From Enteractinococcus fodinae (GTDB lineage: Bacteria; Actinomycetota; Actinomycetes; Actinomycetales; Micrococcaceae): a DNA stretch of 64,000 nt. The notes beneath the pieces are model-generated. The model worked only from the letters and a program-made list of their open reading frames with translations. It had not been told where the DNA came from and ran no database searches. The position numbers and the translations under genes are program-made. Shown one piece after another: positions 48,101 to 55,348 of the stretch (position 1 is the stretch's first letter; each line of letters starts with the position of its first letter). The stretch is taken from the NCBI RefSeq assembly GCF_031458395.1, contig NZ_JAVDYJ010000001.1:1178001-1242000 (forward strand), in the 5' to 3' direction.

Positions 48101-48692
48101 AATCAATCCACTGGCGCTAGAGGAATATAAAGCGGTTCAAGAACGACACGAGTACCTGAGCCAGCAATTAGCTGATCTTGAGGATTCGCGTCGCAATCTC
48201 CTCAAAATCATTGAAGATGTCAACGCCACGGTCCTAGAAGTATTCTCCTCAGCATATGAGGATACCGCTGCGCAGTTTGAACATGTGTTTGCCACGGTGT
48301 TCCCCGGGGGAGAAGGACGTCTCTCGCTGACTGATCCCGCCAATATGCTCGAAACGGGCATTGAAGTCGAAGCGCGCCCCGCAGGTAAAAAGGTCAAACG
48401 GCTATCCCTCTTATCGGGAGGGGAACGGTCGCTGGCAGCCATTGCCCTGCTGGTATCAATCTTTAAGGCCAGACCCTCCCCGTTTTATGTGATGGATGAA
48501 GTGGAGGCTGCGCTGGATGATACGAACCTGACGCGTTTATTGACGATCTTCAAGGAACTTCAGCACGATTCCCAGTTGATTATCATTACCCACCAGAAAC
48601 GGACCATGGAGATTTCTGATGCGCTCTACGGGGTCTCAATGCGTGGCGATGGCGTCTCGCAGGTCATCAGTCAAAAGCTGCATCAGGCCTGA
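45132..48692 (+). CDS. smc: Chromosome segregation protein SMC
   Basis: SMC is the ATPase of the condensin-like complex that organises the chromosome. The 1186 residues have Walker A in [23 protein letters not shown] (about 32-42). Coiled-coil arms cover about 170-500 and 660-1010, and a hinge lies around 503-655 with [14 protein letters not shown]. The C-terminal head has the signature [15 protein letters not shown] near 1094 and Walker B [16 protein letters not shown]. The first arm contains many Gln/Ala/Glu heptads. The stop overlaps the convergent MFS gene by 10 bases. scpA and scpB are not in the window. Confidence 0.96.
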   Translation: [1186 protein letters not shown]

Positions 48693-49984
48693 TCTGAATC
48701 AGAGCGAGATTGCTCGTTCGATTGTGCCACAGACGGCACGGACCCTGTTATGGGCCGCTCTCCGGCCACTCGCACGTTGGTTTCTGGTGCGAAAGTCCAC
48801 ACGATACAGGCCACAGCGAGGATCCCGCCGGTAATAGCGAAACCTAGTTCGAAACCGTAGAGATCGACGATCCAACCGATGAATAAGGGGCCGATAATCG
48901 AGCCCACATCGGAGGCCATTTGCGCAGCGGACATAACCGTACCGGCTTTTCGTTCCTGACCGACGAGGTCCGCAATCGCGGCTTGCTGCGGCGCGTTCAT
49001 CATGCCTGTACCTGCACCCGCGATCAGTGATGCGATAAAGAACAGCATTGGGCTGGTCATGAAGCCCAGAACTCCGGTGCCTATAGCTGCCACCGCCAGG
49101 CCGATGACAATCAGCGGCTTCCGACCATACTTGTCTGATAACCGCGAAGAGAAGGTAACAGCGATAACGTTGCCAGCAGCAAAGATGGATAATGCCACCG
49201 CAGCAGTTTGGGGTCCATCAAGGAAGAAACCCGTTCCAGCAAAGGCAGCGGCAGCGAAGAGCGGCATGATGGCGTTCCGAACGCCAAAGCTCGCCCAGCC
49301 ATTGGCAAAGAAAGAACCGAGTGCTGCGCGGTAGGAGTGGTCTTTGATTGCATCACCGAAGTTCCACGGCACACGCTCATCAACGACTTTATGGCGCTTG
49401 CCGCCTTTCTGACGATGCAAGCCGAGATAGACCACAAACGCAGCGATCAGCAGAGCCCCACCGTAGATGAGAAACGGCGCCCGAGGCCCTAGCGCAACAA
49501 GCAAACCACCAACAAGGGGCCCCGAAATATTTCCGATCAAAAATGCGGACGCATATGCCCCTGACACTCGCCCACGGATAGTAGGGGGAGCTTTCGCAGC
49601 GAGAAATGACATCGCCGAAACGGTAAATAATGTAGACCCGAAACCACCGAGGCCACGAAAGATCAGCAGCTGAGTGTAGGTCTGGGCAAAAGCGACCGCG
49701 AACATCGAGATGCCAACGATTGTCACGCCGGTGATATAAACACCGGATTCTCCAAACTTCATGGTCAGTCGCCCGGAGGCCGGGGCAAAAATCAGCCGCG
49801 CTAATCCGAAAATAGAAACTACAGCGGAGACCCCGAATGCCCCAACCCCGAATGACTCGGCGTACTGGGGGAGTACTGGCGTGATAATTCCAAAGCCAAT
49901 GGCAATAATGAAAGCGGCCGCAATAAGTACGCGGATTTCACCTGGGATCTTAATCTTTTCCACCGACGCAGACATATCCTTCAT
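48683..49984 (-). CDS. MFS-family transporter
   Basis: The 433-residue protein has about 12 predicted membrane helices. It starts with IRVLIAAAFIIAIGFGIITPVLPQYAESFG, carries the MFS loop in ASGRLTMKFG and a second-half copy in SSRLSDKYGRKPLIVIGL, and has GRVSGAYASAFLIGNISGPLVGG, which resembles motif C of drug exporters. Substrate is unknown. The start is uncertain: ATG 49984 is assumed, ATG 49975 is possible, and the frame is open back to 50035. It separates smc from ftsY on the opposite strand. Confidence 0.85.
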   Translation of the reverse strand: MKDMSASVEKIKIPGEIRVLIAAAFIIAIGFGIITPVLPQYAESFGVGAFGVSAVVSIFGLARLIFAPASGRLTMKFGESGVYITGVTIVGISMFAVAFAQTYTQLLIFRGLGGFGSTLFTVSAMSFLAAKAPPTIRGRVSGAYASAFLIGNISGPLVGGLLVALGPRAPFLIYGGALLIAAFVVYLGLHRQKGGKRHKVVDERVPWNFGDAIKDHSYRAALGSFFANGWASFGVRNAIMPLFAAAAFAGTGFFLDGPQTAAVALSIFAAGNVIAVTFSSRLSDKYGRKPLIVIGLAVAAIGTGVLGFMTSPMLFFIASLIAGAGTGMMNAPQQAAIADLVGQERKAGTVMSAAQMASDVGSIIGPLFIGWIVDLYGFELGFAITGGILAVACIVWTFAPETNVRVAGERPITGSVPSVAQSNEQSRSDSDQA

Positions 49985-50080
49985 TATGGCACGCAAGAAT
50001 TCACGCCACCCTGTCTTCAGCTGTGCCGATGGCATAACACGAACGTTGCACCAGGTGAAAAGTGTGCCAGACTATACCTT

Positions 50081-51283
50081 GTGGAACTTCTGTTATTAGC
50101 TTTTCTCGGACCTGTAATCGTTGGTGTCGGTGCTGTGGTCGCACTCGACCGCCCTGTCGACGAACCGAAAGTTGCCCCTCCGCCTGAGCCTCAGCCAGAG
50201 CTCACCGCGGCGACCATTGAGGTCCCCTCGGTTACGGAACCCACCGTTGCTGAACCGCAGGCGCCTCCAGAGCCAGCGCCGGTTCCAGAGCCGGAACCTG
50301 AACCAGAGCCAGAGCCGGAGGTAATTGAAGAGCCGGCAGTTGAGCTTGAGAAACCAGCCCCGGCCGCTGGACGCCTGGCTCGTCTCCGCGCACGGTTGGC
50401 GAAGTCCAATAATGTCTTCTCCAAGGGTCTCTTGGCGCTGTTGGCCCAGGATGACATTGACGAAGACGTCTGGGATGAGATCGAAGAGACACTGCTCATG
50501 TCAGATCTCGGGACGGACCCAGCCATGGAGCTGGTGGATCGTCTCAAAGAGCGAGTCACCGTCGAAGGTACGCGCGATCCCGAAGCTGTTCGCACGATGC
50601 TTCGTGAAGAGCTCATCAAGATGGTGGATCCAACAATGGACCGCCGGCTTGCTGCCACCCGCAAAGACGGTAAACCAGCTGTCATGATGGTCGTTGGGGT
50701 CAACGGGGTCGGCAAAACCACTACCGTTGGCAAACTTGCTCGCGTGCTAGTCGCTGAGGAACGTAACGTAATTCTTGGTGCCGCAGATACCTTCCGTGCT
50801 GCCGCAGCAGAACAGCTGACCACCTGGGGAGAGCGAGTCGGAGTCGAGACCGTCCGTTCCGAGCAAGAAGGTGCCGATCCCGCTTCTGTCGCATTCTCTG
50901 CGGTAGAAGCCGGGATCCAGCAAGAAGCTGATGTCGTATTAGTAGACACAGCCGGTCGTTTGCACTCGAAAGCCAACCTGATGGAAGAGCTCGGCAAGGT
51001 CAAGCGGGTGGCTGAGAAACAAGCCCCGGTTGATGAGGTCCTCTTGGTGATCGATGCGACGACCGGTCAGAACGGTCTGATGCAGGCCAAGGTTTTCACC
51101 GAAGCCGTAGATGTCACGGGGATTGTCCTGACCAAGCTCGACGGGACCGCCAAAGGTGGAATCGTTGTGGCAATTCAGCGCCAACTCGGTGTGCCAGTGA
51201 AACTTATTGGTCTGGGGGAAGGTGCCGATGACCTGGCTCCTTTCGAAACAGAAGCCTTTGTGGATGCGTTGATTGCTAGCTAG
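50081..51283 (+). CDS. ftsY: Signal recognition particle receptor FtsY
   Basis: FtsY is the membrane GTPase that receives SRP-ribosome complexes. The 400 residues start with a membrane helix (ELLLLAFLGPVIVGVGAVVAL). A Pro/Glu-rich acidic segment follows at about 27-92 with repeated PEPEP units, and then the N and G domains. G1 is GVNGVGKTTTVGKL near 206, then DTFRAAAAEQL, DTAGRLHSKANLMEEL and LTKLDGTAKGG. GTG start. ffh follows after 138 bases, so both halves of the targeting pathway are adjacent. Confidence 0.95.
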   Translation: MELLLLAFLGPVIVGVGAVVALDRPVDEPKVAPPPEPQPELTAATIEVPSVTEPTVAEPQAPPEPAPVPEPEPEPEPEPEVIEEPAVELEKPAPAAGRLARLRARLAKSNNVFSKGLLALLAQDDIDEDVWDEIEETLLMSDLGTDPAMELVDRLKERVTVEGTRDPEAVRTMLREELIKMVDPTMDRRLAATRKDGKPAVMMVVGVNGVGKTTTVGKLARVLVAEERNVILGAADTFRAAAAEQLTTWGERVGVETVRSEQEGADPASVAFSAVEAGIQQEADVVLVDTAGRLHSKANLMEELGKVKRVAEKQAPVDEVLLVIDATTGQNGLMQAKVFTEAVDVTGIVLTKLDGTAKGGIVVAIQRQLGVPVKLIGLGEGADDLAPFETEAFVDALIAS

Positions 51284-51421
51284 CTTCTGATTTGCTGGAA
51301 GATAAATACATCACAGCGAGTGTGTGCCTGGCGCGCTGACTTGATAAAGTGAGGCGCCAGGTACCATTTTTATGCTCGAGACATCCGGATCGAGCAGAGT
51401 CGACAACAAGGATAATCGCAC

Positions 51422-53014
51422 GTGTTCAATTCTTTGACGGAACGTCTGTCCTCAACCTTCAAAAACCTTCGCGGTAAGGGCAGGCTGACAGAGGCAGATA
51501 TTGATGCAACCGCACGCGAAATCCGGCGTGCCTTGCTGGATGCTGACGTCGCGGTACCGGCGGTGCGTCAGTTCATCAAGCAGGTCAAAGAACGTGCCCT
51601 GGGTGAAGAAGTCTCCGAGGCACTGAACCCAGCCCAGCAGGTCGTCAAAATCGTCCAGAGTGAGCTGGAAGAAATCCTTGGCGGAGAAACTCGCACGTTA
51701 CAGCTCGCGAAGACCCCGCCCACGGTTATTATGTTGGTCGGTCTGCAAGGTGCCGGTAAAACGACTCTGGCCGGAAAACTCTCAAAACACTTGAAGCAAG
51801 AGGGCCACGCTCCCATGCTTGTGGCAGCCGACTTGCAGCGGCCAAACGCGGTAAAGCAGCTCCAAGTCAACGGTGAACGCGCCGGCGTACACGTTTTTGC
51901 CCCGCATCCCGGAGTGTCCTCCGAGCACGAAGATCCAACAGGCGATCCTGTCGAAGTAGCCAAGGCAGGGCTAGAAGAAGCTAAGAATCGCCAACACGAC
52001 GTTGTCATTATTGACACAGCTGGCCGTCTCGGCGTCGACCAAGAGTTGATGCAACAGGCTTCGGATATCCGTGCGGCGACCAACCCTGATGAAGTCCTGT
52101 TTGTTATTGATGCGATGATCGGTCAGGACGCTGTCGCCACAGCCCAGGCGTTTAACGAAGGCGTCGGCTTCACCGGTGTGGTCCTGTCCAAGATGGATGG
52201 TGACGCTCGTGGTGGTGCCGCCCTATCGGTTAAATACATCACTGGTAAGCCGATTATGTATGCTTCCACCGGTGAAGGTCTCGGCGATTTTGAAGTATTC
52301 CACCCTGACCGCATGGCCTCCCGAATCCTGGACATGGGTGACGTTTTGTCACTCATCGAACAGGCCGAACGAACCATCGACAAGTCCTCTGCCGAAAGAA
52401 TGGCGCAGAAGTTTGCCGATCAAGAGGACTTCACGCTTGAAGACTTCTTAGAGCAGATGCAGCAGCTGAAAAAAATGGGCTCGATGAAGAAGATGCTCAT
52501 GATGATGCCTGGCGCGCAGGGTATGAAGAAGCAGCTGGAACAATTTGATGACTCTCAAGTCAATCGCATTGAGGCCATCATCCAGTCGATGACCCCGTAC
52601 GAACGCAACGTTCCTAAAGCAATCAATGGTTCACGTCGCGCGCGAATTGCGGCCGGCTCGGGTGTCCACGTCTCCGAGGTTAACACCCTGCTCGAACGCT
52701 TCCGCGAAGCCCAAAAAATGATGAAGAAAATGGCAGCCGGTGGCGGTATGCCAGGAATGCCCGGTATGCCCGGCGGGGCCCCAGGTGGCGGACGTAAGAA
52801 CCAACGTAAAGGTAAAGGCAAGGGGAAGAACCGTAAGCAGCAGCGTTTCGGTAACCCTGCTCGTGCCGAAGCCGAGGCTCTCAAAGAACAAGAACGTGCA
52901 GCGAAGAAAGCTTCACAGGAAATCGGCTCGGCCTTTGGTGCCGGAGCCGATCCCAAAGATTTTGATCCATCACAGCTCAACCTGCCGAAGGGTTTTGACA
53001 AATATCTGAAATAA
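51422..53014 (+). CDS. ffh: Signal recognition particle protein Ffh
   Basis: Ffh binds signal peptides and 4.5S RNA. The 530 residues have an N domain and a GTPase domain with LVGLQGAGKTTLAGKL near 107, DTAGRLGVDQELMQQ and LSKMDGDARGGAALS. The M domain follows, with methionine-rich runs such as MGSMKKMLMMMPGAQGMKKQL and the RNA-binding GSRRARIAAGSG. The C-terminus has GMPGMPGMPGG repeats and a very basic segment, longer than in E. coli Ffh but usual for actinobacteria. GTG start with AAGGA upstream. Confidence 0.96.
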   Translation: MFNSLTERLSSTFKNLRGKGRLTEADIDATAREIRRALLDADVAVPAVRQFIKQVKERALGEEVSEALNPAQQVVKIVQSELEEILGGETRTLQLAKTPPTVIMLVGLQGAGKTTLAGKLSKHLKQEGHAPMLVAADLQRPNAVKQLQVNGERAGVHVFAPHPGVSSEHEDPTGDPVEVAKAGLEEAKNRQHDVVIIDTAGRLGVDQELMQQASDIRAATNPDEVLFVIDAMIGQDAVATAQAFNEGVGFTGVVLSKMDGDARGGAALSVKYITGKPIMYASTGEGLGDFEVFHPDRMASRILDMGDVLSLIEQAERTIDKSSAERMAQKFADQEDFTLEDFLEQMQQLKKMGSMKKMLMMMPGAQGMKKQLEQFDDSQVNRIEAIIQSMTPYERNVPKAINGSRRARIAAGSGVHVSEVNTLLERFREAQKMMKKMAAGGGMPGMPGMPGGAPGGGRKNQRKGKGKGKNRKQQRFGNPARAEAEALKEQERAAKKASQEIGSAFGAGADPKDFDPSQLNLPKGFDKYLK

Positions 53015-53032
53015 ATCCTCAGAGGGAGGATT
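53014..53032 (+). terminator. Possible weak terminator hairpin after ffh
   Basis: AATCCTC (53014-53020) and GAGGATT (53026-53032) form a 7-bp stem with a 5-base loop starting at the last base of the ffh stop codon. Only a short, interrupted T run follows. Confidence 0.35.
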
Positions 53033-53153
53033 CGTTTCCTCGAGTACGCCCGGCAGCACAGCAGCGTAATTTCACCGGACGTGCTTTATCTGTGGTTAAA
53101 TTTCCACGATGCAAAGTATGTTTCGTGAAGAACATTGGTTTGGAGTAAACCGC

Positions 53154-54410
53154 GTGAAAGATCTCGTTGTAATAGGTCAAGGTTATGTTGGCTTGCCGCT
53201 GTCCCGCGCAGCTAGCAATGCAGGATTTAACGTTACTGGCCTCGATGTTAGCCAGAAGATCGTTGATGATTTGAATGCTGGGAGGTCCCACGTCGAAGAT
53301 ATCCCCGACACTGAGCTAAAGGAGATGCTGGAGAACGGGTACCAGGCCACAACGGACAACAGCGTCATCCAAGAAGCTGACGTAATTGTCATTTGTGTTC
53401 CGACACCATTAGGCGATGCAGGCAGACCGGATCTTCAAGCCGTTGAGGCGGCCACGCAGTCCATAGCCGACAATCTGCGCCGTCAGTCGCTGGTTATCCT
53501 TGAATCCACAACTTATCCTGGAACCACCGAAGAACTGCTCCAGCCTGTACTGGAAGCTGACGGTAGGAAACTTGACGAAGACTTCTACCTTGCTTTCTCT
53601 CCAGAACGGATTGACCCGGGCAATAAGACTTACACGTTAGAGAACACGCCCAAAGTAGTTGGCGGAGTTACGAATGAATCCGGCGATCTTGCCGTATCTT
53701 TCTACAGCCAATTCATTGAACAAGTAGTCAAGGTCAAGGGCGCTAAGGAAGCCGAGACGGCAAAACTTCTCGAAAACACTTACCGCCACATCAACATCGG
53801 CCTGGTCAATGAGATGGCGAAATTCAGCCATGAACTAGGCATTGATATTTGGGAAGTCATCAAGGCTGCTAAGACCAAGCCATTCGGCTTCCAGGCCTTC
53901 TACCCCGGACCTGGCGTCGGTGGTCACTGTATTCCCATCGACCCGAGCTACTTGAACTATTCCGTACGTAAAGCTCTGGGTCACCCATTCCGTTTCGTGG
54001 ACCTGGCAGAAGACATTAATAACTCGATGCCGAACTACGTGGTCCAACGTGTCCAAGATCTGTTGAACCAACACCAGAAGTCGCTCAACGGGTCAAAGGT
54101 CCTCCTCCTAGGGGTCAGCTATAAGGCCAATATTTCTGACCAACGGCACTCACCGGCAATCCCAGTCGGAGCTGGTCTGGCAGATAAAGGCGCAATCATT
54201 TCCTACCACGACGCGAACGTACCTACCTGGTCGGTCAACGGAACCGAACATGAATCAGTTGCGGACCTGGACCAAGCTGTCGAAGAAGCAGATATTGTCA
54301 TCCTGCTCCAAGCTCACCGAGAATACAAAATTTCTGAACTGGCACCAAAAGCGTTGCTATTCTTTGACACTCGGGGAGTCGCTACAAGTGAAGAAGCGCA
54401 CGTCTTGTAA
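53154..54410 (+). CDS. Nucleotide-sugar dehydrogenase (UDP-glucose / UDP-N-acetylhexosamine 6-dehydrogenase family)
   Basis: This second UDP-sugar dehydrogenase has 418 residues. It starts KDLVVIGQGYVGLPLSRAASNAG and has CVPTPLGDAGRPDLQAVEAA, ESTTYPGTTEELL, FSPERIDPGNKTY and the catalytic cysteine, Cys259, in GPGVGGHCIPIDPSYLNY. The SPERIDPGN and IPIDPSYL patterns resemble WbpA/VipA/TviB-like UDP-HexNAc 6-dehydrogenases more than TuaD. I chose GTG 53154 with GGAG eight bases upstream; ATG 53109 would add 15 residues. The gene stands alone between ffh and rpsP, apart from the other polysaccharide genes. Confidence 0.85.
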   Translation: MKDLVVIGQGYVGLPLSRAASNAGFNVTGLDVSQKIVDDLNAGRSHVEDIPDTELKEMLENGYQATTDNSVIQEADVIVICVPTPLGDAGRPDLQAVEAATQSIADNLRRQSLVILESTTYPGTTEELLQPVLEADGRKLDEDFYLAFSPERIDPGNKTYTLENTPKVVGGVTNESGDLAVSFYSQFIEQVVKVKGAKEAETAKLLENTYRHINIGLVNEMAKFSHELGIDIWEVIKAAKTKPFGFQAFYPGPGVGGHCIPIDPSYLNYSVRKALGHPFRFVDLAEDINNSMPNYVVQRVQDLLNQHQKSLNGSKVLLLGVSYKANISDQRHSPAIPVGAGLADKGAIISYHDANVPTWSVNGTEHESVADLDQAVEEADIVILLQAHREYKISELAPKALLFFDTRGVATSEEAHVL

Positions 54411-54591
54411 GCAAACATGAGTGGCAATTAGCAAATTGCTACTAATGTCTGTCATAATAGACCGGTACTGATCCATCGGTCAGACTACCCTCTATTCTCT
54501 GATCGATGAGTCCGTTCGTGATGTATCCGGATTCCTGCCCCCAGGAAGACTGGAAGGATCACAAAAATATGAAACAGGAGCAACCACAAAA

Positions 54592-54996
54592 GTGGCCGTT
54601 AGAATCCGTTTAAAACGTTTTGGTAAGATCCGTTCCCCGCACTACCGTGTCGTAGTTGCAGACCAGCGCGCTAAGCGCGATGGTGCTGTTATCGAAGAAA
54701 TCGGTATCTACCACCCAACAAAAGATCCGTCGGTTATCCGAATCGACTCCGAGCGTGCTCAGTACTGGCTGGGTGTTGGCGCACAGCCATCCAAGCAAGT
54801 CGCAGCTTTGCTGAAACTCACCGGTGACTGGCAAAAGCACAAGGGCGAAGAGTACGACGAATCGCTCATGAAGCACCCAGCTGAAAAAGACGCCTTCGTT
54901 GCACCAGACAAAGGCTCAGTTGTAGTCCCTGAGGCGCCAGAGCCAAAGACTAAAGAAGCCTCTCCTGATGAAAAGACTGAAGAGGCAGCTGAATAG
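54592..54996 (+). CDS. rpsP: 30S ribosomal protein S16
   Basis: The 134 residues begin [23 protein letters not shown], the S16 signature, and continue with [13 protein letters not shown]. The C-terminal about 45 residues form an acidic, Ala/Glu/Pro-rich tail, common in actinobacterial S16. GTG start. An AGGAG lies about 12 bases upstream. A CATAAT -10-like hexamer and a GCAATT/AATTGC repeat lie at 54424-54458. The TAG stop shares a base with the next GTG. Confidence 0.95.
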   Translation: MAVRIRLKRFGKIRSPHYRVVVADQRAKRDGAVIEEIGIYHPTKDPSVIRIDSERAQYWLGVGAQPSKQVAALLKLTGDWQKHKGEEYDESLMKHPAEKDAFVAPDKGSVVVPEAPEPKTKEASPDEKTEEAAE

Positions 54997-55241
54997 TGTC
55001 CATGTTGCAAGAAGCGTTGGAGCACCTTGTACGCGGGATAGTTGACTATCCAGAAGACGTTCAAGTTGAACTTCGCAATAACAGGCGCGGAGAAATGCTT
55101 AGTGTCCACGTAAACCCGGACGATCTCGGAAGAGTGATCGGACGGAAGGGCAGGACCGCTAACGCACTTAGAACCGTGGTCGAAGGACTTGCAGGATACT
55201 CCGTGCGCGTCGATGTAGTTGACACCGACAGACGCCGCTAA
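54996..55241 (+). CDS. khpA: KH-domain RNA-binding protein (KhpA type)
   Basis: This 81-residue protein has a single KH domain with the RNA-binding loop VIGRKGRTANALRTVVEG near residues 45-62. It is encoded right after rpsP in most actinobacteria and Firmicutes and affects RNA metabolism and cell division in some. The GTG start overlaps the rpsP TAG by one base. A strong terminator follows, so the usual rimM and trmD do not continue the operon here. Confidence 0.93.
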   Translation: MSMLQEALEHLVRGIVDYPEDVQVELRNNRRGEMLSVHVNPDDLGRVIGRKGRTANALRTVVEGLAGYSVRVDVVDTDRRR

Positions 55242-55253
55242 TTGATCATTGAG

Positions 55254-55292
55254 AAGGCCACCTAACCTGTGCAGTGGGTTAGGTGGCCTTTT
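55254..55292 (+). terminator. Intrinsic terminator of the rpsP-KH unit
   Basis: Bases 55254-55267 pair perfectly with 55277-55290 (14 bp, AAGGCCACCTAACC and its complement) around a 9-base loop. The 3' arm ends in TTTT. It begins 12 bases after the KH gene stop. Confidence 0.92.
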
Positions 55293-55348
55293 GATTAGAC
55301 ATCTATCCTAGGGCAGCGAAGTAAGCCCGACGCTTGGAGAGGCAAGAG

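Noticed and set aside
48619-49673. Plus-strand open frames across the MFS gene
   Set aside because: They mirror a clear 12-helix membrane protein on the minus strand and show no recognisable domains.
50230-50340. Repetitive GAGCCAGAGCC-type tract as a possible DNA repeat element
   Set aside because: It encodes the Pro/Glu repeats of the FtsY acidic domain and needs no separate explanation.
52700-52860. Short GGCATGCC-like repeats in ffh as a CRISPR or microsatellite
   Set aside because: They encode the Gly-Met-Pro repeats and basic tail of the M domain in frame.
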